Shown one piece after another: positions 15,656-24,138 of a stretch of DNA of 64,000 nt. Position numbers and translations under genes: made by a program. Below the pieces are notes generated by a model. It searched no databases and was not told the origin of the DNA. It worked only from the letters and a program-made list of their open reading frames with translations. The stretch is from Bacillota bacterium (GTDB lineage Bacteria; Bacillota; Clostridia; Lachnospirales; Lachnospiraceae), in NCBI GenBank assembly GCA_023437715.1, contig JAEZFK010000021.1, positions 154,759-218,758 of the forward strand, written 5' to 3'. Numbering within the stretch: the first letter of the stretch is position 1; each line of letters opens with the position of its first letter.

Positions 15656-17317
15656 ATGCTTTCAGAATTGCACGTAAAGAACCTGGCCCTGATTGAAAAA
15701 GCGGATGTGGAGTTTAAAGAGGGCTTAAATATCCTGACTGGTGAAACAGGAGCCGGAAAGTCAATTATCATCGGCTCCGTCACCATTGCCCTGGGGGGTA
15801 AGGTACCGAAAGATATAATAAGGAAAGGCGAGGAATACGCCTATATTGAACTGATCTTCACGGTCAGGGATGAGGAAAAAATCCGCCTGTTAAAGGAGCT
15901 GGACGTCCACCCGGACGGAGACGGCACGGTGATCGTTTCAAAGAAGATCATGCCGTCAAGAAGCTTGAGCAAAATCAACGATGAAACTGTGACCGCAGGA
16001 AAGCTGCGGGATATCACAGGCCTTCTGATCGATATTCATGGACAGCATGAACATCAGTCTTTACTTTACAAGTCAAAACATCTGGAGATCCTGGACCGCT
16101 ACCAGGAGAAAAAGTCCCATGAGCTAAAAAAGAATATAGGGGAAACCTATGGGGAATACATACGCTTAAGGGACCGCCTGGCGTCTTTCCAGCTTGATGA
16201 GGAAGTCAGGCTCCGGGAAATGGATTTTATCCGGTATGAGATCGAGGAGATCGAAAACGCCCGGCTGAAAGAAGGGGAGGAAGAGGAGCTGTCCTCTAAG
16301 TACCGGCTTTTTTCACATGGGAAAAAAATAACCGAAAGCCTTTCCATTGCCTATTCCGCGGTGGATTCAGATATCATAAGCCGGGCCTTAAGAGAGGTGG
16401 AAGCAGTTGCTTCCTATGACGAAAGAATTGCAGCCATCAGGGACCAGCTCTTTGATGCGGATTCCATTTTAAGCGACATCAACCATGAAATAAACGCCTA
16501 TATGGATGACATGACCTTTGATGAGGAAGAATTTCAGCAGATCGAGGAACGGCTTGACGTCATTCATAACCTGGAAGCAAAATACGGCAAAAGCCTGGAC
16601 TTAATTTTTAAGAACCTGGAAGAAAAGCAGAAGCGCCTGGAAGAGCTGGAAGACTATGATGCGGTCAGAAGCCGGACAGCCGCGGAATTAAAGAAGGTTT
16701 CGGAAGAGCTGGAGGTTCTCTGCACCAGATTATCGGAAATGAGAAAGGAAACCGCCAAGGAGCTGACCAGGAAGATAAAGGAAGGGCTTGCGGACTTAAA
16801 TTTCATGGATGTGGAGTTTTCCATGGAGTTTTCCAGAATGGACCATTACACAGCAGGCGGCTTTGACGAGGCGGAGTTTGTCATCTCCACCAACCCTGGG
16901 GAGACTCTAAAGCCCCTAGGCATGGTGGCCTCCGGCGGTGAGCTGTCAAGAATCATGCTGGCCATTAAAACCGTGCTGGCGGATTCCGATGACATCCCCA
17001 CCCTGATCTTTGATGAGATCGACACCGGAATCAGCGGCCGGACGGCCCAGAAGGTGTCGGAAAAGCTGGCGTACATTGCCAAAAGCCATCAGGTAATCTG
17101 CATCACCCATCTGCCCCAGATCGCCGCCATGGCGGATTGTCATTATGAAATCGCCAAAACGGTTGAGGGCGGCCGTACCGCAACCTCCATCCGCCGCCTT
17201 GACGGGGAAGAGATGGTGGAGGAGCTGGCAAGGCTGCTGGGAGGCGTACAGATCACCGAGGCGGTGAGAGAAAATGCCAGAGAGATGAAGAGGCTGGCGA
17301 AGGAACCGGGAGCATAA
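15656..17317 (+). CDS. recN: DNA repair protein RecN
   Basis: RecN is an SMC-like ATPase acting at double-strand breaks. The Walker A motif GETGAGKS is at about residues 28-35. Long coiled-coil arms occupy about 150-380. The ABC signature (VASGGELSRIMLA) and Walker B (LIFDEIDTGISG) follow. 553 aa is typical. RBS AGAGGAGG precedes ATG 15656. In many Clostridia spoIVB follows directly; here four other genes intervene. Confidence 0.97.
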   Translation: MLSELHVKNLALIEKADVEFKEGLNILTGETGAGKSIIIGSVTIALGGKVPKDIIRKGEEYAYIELIFTVRDEEKIRLLKELDVHPDGDGTVIVSKKIMPSRSLSKINDETVTAGKLRDITGLLIDIHGQHEHQSLLYKSKHLEILDRYQEKKSHELKKNIGETYGEYIRLRDRLASFQLDEEVRLREMDFIRYEIEEIENARLKEGEEEELSSKYRLFSHGKKITESLSIAYSAVDSDIISRALREVEAVASYDERIAAIRDQLFDADSILSDINHEINAYMDDMTFDEEEFQQIEERLDVIHNLEAKYGKSLDLIFKNLEEKQKRLEELEDYDAVRSRTAAELKKVSEELEVLCTRLSEMRKETAKELTRKIKEGLADLNFMDVEFSMEFSRMDHYTAGGFDEAEFVISTNPGETLKPLGMVASGGELSRIMLAIKTVLADSDDIPTLIFDEIDTGISGRTAQKVSEKLAYIAKSHQVICITHLPQIAAMADCHYEIAKTVEGGRTATSIRRLDGEEMVEELARLLGGVQITEAVRENAREMKRLAKEPGA

Positions 17318-17321
17318 GGAA

Positions 17322-18038
17322 ATGATTGGATTAGGAACAGTAATAAATGTGGCAGGTATTATCACAGGAGGCTTATGCGGCGTTCTTTTTGGAAAAAGGA
17401 TGGAGGAAAGATATCAGAGCATTTTAATGAATGGGGCCGGAATCTGCGTGCTGTTCCTTGGAATTGCAGGAGCCATGAAGGAAATGCTGGCGATCGAAGA
17501 GGGGAAGCTCACCAGCGGCGGAACCATAATGATGATCGCCTCATTCTCCGTGGGAGCCCTGATCGGCGAGTGGATGAACATCGAGCTGCGCATGGAGCAG
17601 TTTGGAAAATGGCTCAAAATAAAGACAAAGAGCGACGGCGATGCAAGCTTTGTAGACGGCTTTGTAAACGCCTCCCTTACCGTTTGTATCGGGGCTATGG
17701 CTGTGGTGGGATCTATCCAGGATGGAATTTCCGGAGATTATACCGTTCTCACTGCAAAAGCCATCCTGGACTTAATTATCATTCTGGTCATGACGGTTTC
17801 CTTTGGGAAAGGCTGTATTTTTTCCGCGATTCCGGTGGCCCTGTTTCAGGGGACCATAACGATTCTGGCAAGGTTCATTGAGCCGGTCATGACAGAACAG
17901 GCCTTGTCGAATTTATCCCTGACAGGCTCTATTTTGATCTTTTGCGTGGGAGTAAACCTGGTATGGGGGAAAATGATAAAGGTGGCCAATTTGCTTCCTG
18001 CTCTGGTTTTGGCGGTGGTGCTGGCTTTCTTTCTGTAA
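17322..18038 (+). CDS. DUF554 family membrane protein
   Basis: This 238-aa protein of the DUF554 (YdfK/YqgA) family has about 6-7 hydrophobic segments, beginning GLGTVINVAGIITGGLCGVLFGKRM. The motif DGFVNASLTVCIGAMAVVGSIQDG is characteristic. The family may be transporters, but function is not established. It begins 4 bases after recN, so it is probably the last cistron of that transcript. It ends convergently with the flavodoxin gene. I found no convincing terminator in the 30-base gap. Confidence 0.85.
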   Translation: MIGLGTVINVAGIITGGLCGVLFGKRMEERYQSILMNGAGICVLFLGIAGAMKEMLAIEEGKLTSGGTIMMIASFSVGALIGEWMNIELRMEQFGKWLKIKTKSDGDASFVDGFVNASLTVCIGAMAVVGSIQDGISGDYTVLTAKAILDLIIILVMTVSFGKGCIFSAIPVALFQGTITILARFIEPVMTEQALSNLSLTGSILIFCVGVNLVWGKMIKVANLLPALVLAVVLAFFL

Positions 18039-18068
18039 AAGCAGGAGAAAAGCCGGCGCGATGTCCGC

Positions 18069-18602
18069 CTAAGACCTTTCTGCCAGATAATCCAATACAG
18101 GTTCCAAATATTTAATATCAATCCAGTTTTCTTTTTTTCCCAATATAGATATCAAGAAGTTTTCCTCAGATTCATTTGAAGATGAGGATTTTTTCTCCTC
18201 TAATTTTTTTACCATATTGCATAATAAGCGGTCTTTAAACGTCAAAGCTTCTTCATCCCACATACCCCGCCCATAAAATAATGTGATATTATTCATCATT
18301 CCCTTTAAATTTTGACGCCTTAACTCAGAGATCATCTGATCGCTGTAAGGAGAGGCCCCTACAGCAAAAATGATGATTCTTTTGCTTTTTAAATTCTCAT
18401 AATTCTTTTTCAGAAAAGAAATGCCCGATATATGAGAAGCATAAACACCGCCGCATAAAAGAACAGTATCATAATTATTGATTTGTTTCGGATTCAGATG
18501 ACTGTTTTCAAAAGCCTCACAATGAATTTTTTCCGCGAGCAAACGGGCATATTCTTTTGCTGCTCCGTATTTGGATTTATAAATTATAATTGATTTTTCC
18601 AT
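18069..18602 (-). CDS. Flavodoxin-domain protein
   Basis: A 177-aa protein with an N-terminal flavodoxin-like FMN-binding fold. The first strand and phosphate loop read SIIIYKSKYGAAKEYARLLAEKI, and later loops DTVLLCGGVYASHISGISF and IIFAVGASPYSD match the Flavodoxin_5/HemG-like group. It is likely a redox carrier or a small oxidoreductase. It lies downstream of, and co-directional with, the MarR gene (78-base gap). Codon use is AT-rich compared with the nusB-recN genes, suggesting acquisition. Confidence 0.75.
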   Translation of the reverse strand: MEKSIIIYKSKYGAAKEYARLLAEKIHCEAFENSHLNPKQINNYDTVLLCGGVYASHISGISFLKKNYENLKSKRIIIFAVGASPYSDQMISELRRQNLKGMMNNITLFYGRGMWDEEALTFKDRLLCNMVKKLEEKKSSSSNESEENFLISILGKKENWIDIKYLEPVLDYLAERS

Positions 18603-18680
18603 ATTAATTTCCCCCGATCCATAGATTTTCTGCTGCCTTTAAATTACATATCTCTCCGGTTATTTCACCGGATTTTGCTG

Positions 18681-19166
18681 TTAAACTGTTTCATTTCTGT
18701 TTTCTAAACGGTCAATTCCATCATATAATTTCATCAGTAAATTAAACAGCATTTGTATTTCGCTGTCTGTATATTCTTCAAACAAAATCTTTAATTTCTG
18801 CTTGTGTGAAGCAGAAATTTTATCAAAATAAAGTGTCAGCTTATCCGTAGGCAGAATGACAGCGGCCCTTATATCCTTTTGGCTTTGTTTTATTTCTACA
18901 AATCCTTTTTCTTCAAGGGAAGCCGCAAGCTTTTTAATATTTTGCCTGGAACAGCCCAGCAATTTGCCGGATTGAGTAAACGTTAATTCTTCCCCGGAAC
19001 GCCTGACCATGGTCAGCAGCATGAATTGTTTCAGGGTAATGTCCTTGTCTTCTTTATCAAAAATGGTCTGTAATTTATTTTCAGCGATAAAAAGAGTGCT
19101 GAAGATGGCCTTTACCTGATGTTCCCTTGTGTCTTTAAATCTCCGTATCAAATCTTCGATTTCCAT
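18681..19166 (-). CDS. MarR-family transcriptional regulator
   Basis: A 161-aa winged-helix regulator. The HTH region is about residues 45-90 (TLKQFMLLTMVRRSGEELTFTQSGKLLGCSRQNIKKLAASLEEKGFVEI), and the basic wing contains SQKDIRAAVIL. It shares a transcript with the flavodoxin gene. Two palindromes in its own promoter (see 19200-19247) argue for autorepression. The ligand is unknown. AT-rich composition matches the flavodoxin neighbour. Confidence 0.85.
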   Translation of the reverse strand: MEIEDLIRRFKDTREHQVKAIFSTLFIAENKLQTIFDKEDKDITLKQFMLLTMVRRSGEELTFTQSGKLLGCSRQNIKKLAASLEEKGFVEIKQSQKDIRAAVILPTDKLTLYFDKISASHKQKLKILFEEYTDSEIQMLFNLLMKLYDGIDRLENRNETV

Positions 19167-19199
19167 AATAGCCTTCCGGAATGGACATAATAAGTATAG

Positions 19200-19247
19200 G
19201 TAACAAGTTACTAATTACAATATAGCAACTAGTTACCTATATGTCAA
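19200..19247 (-). promoter_or_regulatory. marR promoter with two palindromic operators
   Basis: On the minus strand TTGACA (19242-19247) and TATATT (19219-19224) are separated by exactly 17 bases. One palindrome, GCAACTAGTTAC (19225-19236), fills the spacer between the boxes. A second, GTAACAAGTTAC (19200-19211), covers the predicted transcription start. The outer arms TATAGGTAAC (19195-19204) and GTTACCTATA (19232-19241) form a perfect 10-base inverted repeat. This is the layout of an autorepressed MarR gene. Confidence 0.75.
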
Positions 19248-19249
19248 TA

Positions 19250-20259
19250 AAAATTAAAAACGGACTGATAAACAGACACTGGTAAGCCCCAGCAGCCCAG
19301 TGTATTGATTATTCCATGCCCTCCCCCCTATACATTTTTTGGAGGATTACCCCTGTGTGAGAGGAAGGGCTGCATGGCATAGCATGAAAAGGCTGTTTCA
19401 AAAGCTTTGATTTTTCCAAGCTATTCCATGAGCATTTAAAGTAGATATTAAGAAGACATGTAATTTATAAGTAAGGAGATCATCTGAAAATAAAAAGATA
19501 AAGTTTAAAAAGATAAAGTTTAAAAGGATATCTGTATTCTTAAAAATTGTTCTTATTTTGAAAAAGATATCTGTGAAAATATAGCTTTTATATCCGATTT
19601 ATTTTATTATATATTAGGAAGAAGGATAGGGGCTCTGCGCACCTGGAAAATTGAATGTTATGACATAAAAAATTAAATTACGGGAATCAAAAGGAGAGCG
19701 GCAGATGTAAAAAAAGATGTTAAAGATGTTAAAAGCAGGCGGTCAATGGATCGATGAAAAAGTAATAAAAGCGGTGAAATTGAGTGAGGGAAAAGCATGA
19801 TTAAAAGAGGAATTTCTCCTTCATATTTGAGTGTTTATCTGCAAAAAAGTCCGCATATTTTTCAGATGGAAAACAGGTGAAAATGTAATTAATGCATTTT
19901 AAAATCAGGCTTCATATTGCAATGAATATTTATTTTTAAACAGAAAATAACCAGAGAAAAGTCTCTTTCAAGGAAAAGCTTTTTTCGGAAAAGGTTCTTC
20001 CCGGCTAAAAAGCCAATGAACCGGTAAAGGATTTAAAATTCTGTCATGAAAACACCACAAGCTGGCAAAATAGCATGTAAGCTCCGGTGATTGTAAAGCG
20101 CTGTTAAAAATAAAAAATAATTAAATGGATATCATATGTATAGGTAAGTTTAAAATTTATAAATAAAATTATAAAACCTGTTTCCGCAGGCAAAATAACC
20201 CTGCGAAATATACACATACACCTCCAAAAAACAGGCATATAACAAGAAAGGAAACCCAT
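19250..20259. other. AT-rich kilobase without a recognizable gene
   Basis: No reading frame of 60 codons or more has coding character here. There is a direct repeat of AAAAGATAAAGTTT (about 19494-19524). A sequence AAGGAGAG (19691) is followed by an ATG at 19704 that is immediately closed by TAA. A 27-codon frame runs 19717-19800 (MLKMLKAGGQWIDEK...), which could be a small protein or a remnant. A weak dyad around AGCGCT is at 20092-20107. The region may be a decayed insertion; I see no intact mobile element. Confidence 0.5.
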
Positions 20260-21348
20260 ATGAAAGCATCAGAAGGAATCACCTACGCTCCAACCGGCCC
20301 GGCAAGGCCCGTCGTAAAACCGGGAGAATTTTATTTTGCAGCCATGTATCTGGAACACGGCCATATTTCCGGAATGTGCAACGGCCTGACAGAGGCCGGA
20401 GCCACATTAAAATACGTTTATGATACGGACAAAAGCCGTGGGGAAGCATTTGCCGCCCAATATCCCGGGGCCGTATTTGTCAGCCGGGAGGACATCATCC
20501 TGGCCGATCCGTCCATCCGCCTCATAGCAGCCGCTGACATACCCTCAAAACGGTGTGAAACAGGACTGCGCTGTATGTCCGCCGGCAAGGACTATTTCAC
20601 GGATAAAGCGCCCTTTACCACCCTGGAGCAGCTTGCTGCCGCCAGAAAAATGGTGGAAGAAACCGGAAAAAAGTACATGGTCTACTATTCCGAGCGCATT
20701 CACTCGGAAAGCGCCGTTTACGCAGGAAACCTGATCAAATCAGGGGTAATCGGAAAGGTTATCAGCGTCACGGGCCTTGGCCCTCACCGGATGGGAGATC
20801 CCGAGACCCGTCCCGGATGGTTTTTCAAAAAGGAATTATACGGCGGAATACTCTGCGATATCGGCTCCCACCAGATTGAGCAGTATCTCTATTTTTCCGG
20901 CGCAAGGGATGCCAAGGTAGAGCACAGCCGCATCGCAAACTACAACCATCCGGAGTTTCCCGAGCTTGAGGATTACGGAGACGCCATGCTCACAGGCGAT
21001 AACGGCACCTCCTGCTATTTCCGGGTGGACTGGTTCACGCCCGACGGCTTATCCGCCTGGGGAGACGGCCGGACCGTAATTCTGGGAACCGACGGCTACA
21101 TAGAACTGAGAAAATATATCAATGTGGCCGCAGAGGACAGCAGCGGCGACAATTTGATTCTGGTGGACCGGAAAGGAGAGCAGTTTATCAAATGTAAAGA
21201 TACGACAGGCTACCCATTTTTCGGGCAATTGATCCTGGACTGCATCAACCGGACCGAGAATGCCATGACCCAGGAACACGCCTTTAAAGCCGCTGAACTT
21301 TGCTTAAAATGTGAAAAATACGCGGCCGGAACCGTTCACAGGATTTAA
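20260..21348 (+). CDS. Gfo/Idh/MocA family oxidoreductase
   Basis: A 362-aa NAD(P)-dependent dehydrogenase of the Gfo/Idh/MocA superfamily, acting on sugars or cyclitols. The N-terminal Rossmann region is atypical: instead of a clear GxGxxG it has FAAMYLEHGHISGMCNGLTEAGATLKYVYDTD. The catalytic region has the KAPF motif (DYFTDKAPFTT, corresponding to the EKP position). The C-terminal domain has GGILCDIGSHQIEQYLYFSG, carrying the conserved Asp and His. RBS AAAGGAAA precedes ATG 20260. It stands alone in the accessory insertion between recN and spoIVB. Substrate unknown. Confidence 0.85.
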   Translation: MKASEGITYAPTGPARPVVKPGEFYFAAMYLEHGHISGMCNGLTEAGATLKYVYDTDKSRGEAFAAQYPGAVFVSREDIILADPSIRLIAAADIPSKRCETGLRCMSAGKDYFTDKAPFTTLEQLAAARKMVEETGKKYMVYYSERIHSESAVYAGNLIKSGVIGKVISVTGLGPHRMGDPETRPGWFFKKELYGGILCDIGSHQIEQYLYFSGARDAKVEHSRIANYNHPEFPELEDYGDAMLTGDNGTSCYFRVDWFTPDGLSAWGDGRTVILGTDGYIELRKYINVAAEDSSGDNLILVDRKGEQFIKCKDTTGYPFFGQLILDCINRTENAMTQEHAFKAAELCLKCEKYAAGTVHRI

Positions 21349-21429
21349 AATATTTCCATTGGGGCGCGATGGCTGCCACCAAAAGAAAATAGTTACAACT
21401 AAAATATGACAGTGTGATTTGAACAATTT

Positions 21430-21491
21430 CTCACATACTAAGAGAGGAGCAAAAAATTGTCTCCTTTTATTCTTCTAAGGAGGTATGTGAG
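21430..21491 (+). promoter_or_regulatory. Inverted repeat bracketing the spoIVB ribosome site
   Basis: CTCACATAC (21430-21438) is perfectly complementary to GTATGTGAG (21483-21491), which ends at the base before the spoIVB ATG. AAGGAGG at 21477-21483 lies within the hairpin next to the 3' arm. A smaller GGAG/CTCC stem-loop lies inside. In the mRNA this could reduce ribosome access or act as a processing signal. Confidence 0.45.
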
Positions 21492-22772
21492 ATGGGATTA
21501 CACAAGATTCATAAACTGATAGTAAGAGCATTCTGGATCAGCCTGATCTTTTGCATCGGATTTACCTGGTATTATATAAAGCGGGTGATTCCGGACAAAC
21601 TGAATATCGTTGCAGAGGAAGAAGAACAGTTTCATTTCTCCATGCCTTTTGATGTGACCCTGTATTCCGACAGCGAGGAAGTTGTGCTAAACAACGGATC
21701 AAATATTCCCTCGGATAAAATTCATTTGCAGGTAAACCAGCCTTTTTCCGTTTATTCGGAAAATCAGGGAAGCTATAAGCTGGGATTAAAGCTGTTTGGA
21801 TGGCTTCAGCTAAAGGATATACAAGTCAATGTAGTGGATACCAAATATGCCATTCCATGCGGCACTCCCATTGGGATCTACTTAAAATCCGACGGCATCA
21901 TGGTGATCGGAACCGGTGATGTGACAAAAAAAGACGGTATGGTGGCTGAACCGGCTTTTGGTATTCTCCAGTCAGGAGACTACATCGAGTCCATCAACGG
22001 AACCGCTTTAAATGACAAGGAAACGCTGATGGATGAGCTGAACAAAATCGGCGGTTCTGAGGCAGTATTAAAGGTGAGGCGAGGCGGGGAGGACATCGAT
22101 ATAAAGATGAATCCCATAGAAGCCGAAGACGGCACCTATAAGCTGGGAGTCTGGGTCAGGGACGACACCCAGGGAATAGGCACCATGACCTATGTGGATA
22201 TGAACGGCCAGTTCGGGGCCCTTGGACACGGCATCAGTGACAGTGATACCGGGGAAGTGGTCCAGATCACCGACGGTTCCCTGTATGAGACCGCCATACT
22301 GGGAATCGAAAAGGGGACCTTTGGAAAGCCCGGGGTTATGAGCGGCATCATTTATTATGGACCAGGCTCCACACTGGGCACCATAACCGCCAATACCGAA
22401 GAAGGGATATTCGGAAAGGTAAATGACCGCTTTAAACAGAGCATCACCCAGGACGCCATTCCCATAGGCTACCGGCAGGATGTAAAAAAAGGAACGGCTT
22501 ATATCCGGAGTGACGTATCGGGAAAGCTTCAGGATTATGAAATCGAGATCCAGCGGGTAGACTATTCCACCACCCATAAGAGCAAGGGAATGGTCATAAA
22601 GGTCACGGACCCGGACCTTCTGGCTCTCACCGGCGGCATTGTCCAGGGCATGTCGGGAAGTCCCATCATACAGGACGGAAAGCTCATAGGAGCCGTGACC
22701 CACGTATTTATTCAGGACCCTACCAGAGGGTATGGAATATTTATTGAAAATATGCTGGAAGAGTCGAGGTAA
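21492..22772 (+). CDS. spoIVB: SpoIVB peptidase (sporulation signalling serine protease)
   Basis: SpoIVB is secreted from the forespore and triggers SpoIVFB-dependent pro-sigma-K processing. It has an N-terminal membrane or signal segment (residues about 12-30), a PDZ domain (about 125-200: GILQSGDYIESINGTALND), and an S55 protease domain. The candidate catalytic His is in LGHGISD (about 246) and the Ser in GMSGSPI (about 390). 426 aa is the usual size. Start ATG 21492 has a strong AAGGAGG. In relatives it follows recN directly. Confidence 0.95.
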   Translation: MGLHKIHKLIVRAFWISLIFCIGFTWYYIKRVIPDKLNIVAEEEEQFHFSMPFDVTLYSDSEEVVLNNGSNIPSDKIHLQVNQPFSVYSENQGSYKLGLKLFGWLQLKDIQVNVVDTKYAIPCGTPIGIYLKSDGIMVIGTGDVTKKDGMVAEPAFGILQSGDYIESINGTALNDKETLMDELNKIGGSEAVLKVRRGGEDIDIKMNPIEAEDGTYKLGVWVRDDTQGIGTMTYVDMNGQFGALGHGISDSDTGEVVQITDGSLYETAILGIEKGTFGKPGVMSGIIYYGPGSTLGTITANTEEGIFGKVNDRFKQSITQDAIPIGYRQDVKKGTAYIRSDVSGKLQDYEIEIQRVDYSTTHKSKGMVIKVTDPDLLALTGGIVQGMSGSPIIQDGKLIGAVTHVFIQDPTRGYGIFIENMLEESR

Positions 22773-22778
22773 AGGTCA

Positions 22779-22812
22779 AAGCAGCTTGTGTAAATCCAGG
22801 CTGCTTTTCATT
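22779..22812 (+). terminator. Terminator after spoIVB
   Basis: AAAGCAGC (22779-22786) pairs with GCTGCTTT (22801-22808), followed by TTCATTTTG. It begins 6 bases after the spoIVB stop. Confidence 0.7.
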
Positions 22813-23067
22813 TTGTAAAAACTCTGCCCTTAGCCGGAGAAAAGGGTGGAATTCTGCAAAAATCAAATTTCATTGTAAAAATGCTAAAAAATCAGGGACA
22901 AAACTGAAATTTTTTGATGAATTTTGCTTTTCAATGTAATAGTAATGTGTTAATATAATTATTAGGCTGTGGAAAAAAATGGGAGTTTTTTTGCCGACAA
23001 TGTATATCCTTTTTCAACATCACGGAAAAAGCAGATATGGGAGATACTCCGGCAGGACATTTTGATC

Positions 23068-23180
23068 TTCGACACGTTTGTAAAAAAACGAAAATGACGG
23101 AAGTCGATTTGGATTTTATTGTCTTTGTCGAATAATGCGACAGAATCCCATTGCGGCATAAGCCGGGCTAAGTCTATAAT
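23068..23180 (+). promoter_or_regulatory. spo0A control region: 0A boxes and promoter
   Basis: A full 0A box, TTTGTCGAATAA, is at 23124-23135 (core TGTCGAA 23126-23132). A second core, TGTCGAA, is on the minus strand at 23068-23074, and a one-mismatch core, TGTCGCA, on the minus strand at 23136-23142. A promoter with TTGCGG (23151-23156), an 18-base spacer and TATAAT (23175-23180) lies just downstream. This places the boxes about 45-60 bases upstream of transcription, where Spo0A~P could activate its own gene. The 22813-23067 part of the gap shows nothing else I can name. Confidence 0.6.
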
Positions 23181-23232
23181 GGCTTTACACTAGTTTTCAT
23201 CTATTTTGAAGAATCAGGAGGAGAGTATCGAG

Positions 23233-24039
23233 ATGTCGGAAATCAGTATTGCGATTGCGGATGATAACCTGCAGACATTAAATCTGCTGAATGATATACT
23301 GGAGGGAGAGGAGGATTTTCACGTCGTAGGAAGGGCGGATAATGGCGAAGACGCCTACAACATGATTTTAAAAACAAATCCGGATGTTGTCTTATTGGAC
23401 GTGATTATGCCGAGGATGGACGGAATTACGGTAATGGAGCGGGTGAGAAGCAGCGGTGCTGTCGCGAAGATCCCGTCGTTTATTATGGTAACTGCGGCCG
23501 GAAGCGAGAATATTACCGAAGATGCGTTCCGTATGGGAGCAAATTACTACATCATGAAGCCCTTCAACAAAGAGATTATCGTCGACAAGGTACGGAGAGT
23601 GGGCCAGAGAAAGACAAAAACACCCAGCTTTCAGGGAATGAAAAAGGTGAAGCCTTATGTCAATAAGACCGAGTATATGGAGCAGAATCTGGAAAATGAT
23701 GTGACTCAGATGCTTCATGAAATCGGGATTCCGGCTCATATCAAAGGCTACCAGTACTTGCGCGACGCCATCGTCATTTCCGTTCAGGACCAGGAAATGC
23801 TTACTTCTGTGACAAAAATACTTTATCCGAGTATTGCGAAAAAGCATCAGACAACCCCAAGCCGTGTGGAGCGGGCCATCCGCCATGCCATAGAAGTGGC
23901 GTGGAGCAGGGGAAAGATGGATACCATCAATGAGCTGTTCGGCTACACGGTCAGCACCGGGAAAGGCAAACCCACCAATTCCGAGTTTATTGCCCTGATC
24001 GCTGACAAAATAAGACTTGATTACAAAAAACTTTCGTAA
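23233..24039 (+). CDS. spo0A: Sporulation master regulator Spo0A
   Basis: A 268-aa response regulator. The receiver domain has the acidic pair Asp10/Asp11, phosphoacceptor Asp56 (VVLLDVIMPRMDG) and the conserved Lys in YYIMKPF. The C-terminal DNA-binding domain has the strongly conserved TPSRVERAIRHAIEVAWSRG and GYTVSTGKGKPTNSEFIALIADKIRL. I chose ATG 23233 (MSEISIAIADDN) with AGGAGGA at 23216-23222; an in-frame TTG at 23206 precedes that site. Upstream 0A boxes suggest autoregulation. It closes the sporulation-linked run begun by recN and spoIVB. Confidence 0.97.
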   Translation: MSEISIAIADDNLQTLNLLNDILEGEEDFHVVGRADNGEDAYNMILKTNPDVVLLDVIMPRMDGITVMERVRSSGAVAKIPSFIMVTAAGSENITEDAFRMGANYYIMKPFNKEIIVDKVRRVGQRKTKTPSFQGMKKVKPYVNKTEYMEQNLENDVTQMLHEIGIPAHIKGYQYLRDAIVISVQDQEMLTSVTKILYPSIAKKHQTTPSRVERAIRHAIEVAWSRGKMDTINELFGYTVSTGKGKPTNSEFIALIADKIRLDYKKLS

Positions 24040-24057
24040 AATATAAGGGAAAGGCAC

Positions 24058-24086
24058 TTCCTTATTTCTTCAAAATGCAGTATACT
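24058..24086 (+). promoter_or_regulatory. Possible glgA promoter
   Basis: TATACT at 24081-24086 is preceded 17 bases upstream by TTCCTT (24058-24063). The -35 match is poor. An imperfect stem AAGGGAA/TTCCTT (24044-24063) could end spo0A transcription in the same place. Confidence 0.35.
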
Positions 24087-24138
24087 ATAGGCTAGAAGAT
24101 ACCGCTCCGGCGGAGGAAAGAATAAGGGAGGTTTTTTG

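Noticed and set aside
20092..20107. Catabolite-repression (cre) site before the Gfo/Idh gene
   Set aside because: The AGCGCT-centred dyad matches only 5 of 8 arm positions and lies about 150 bases upstream of the gene.
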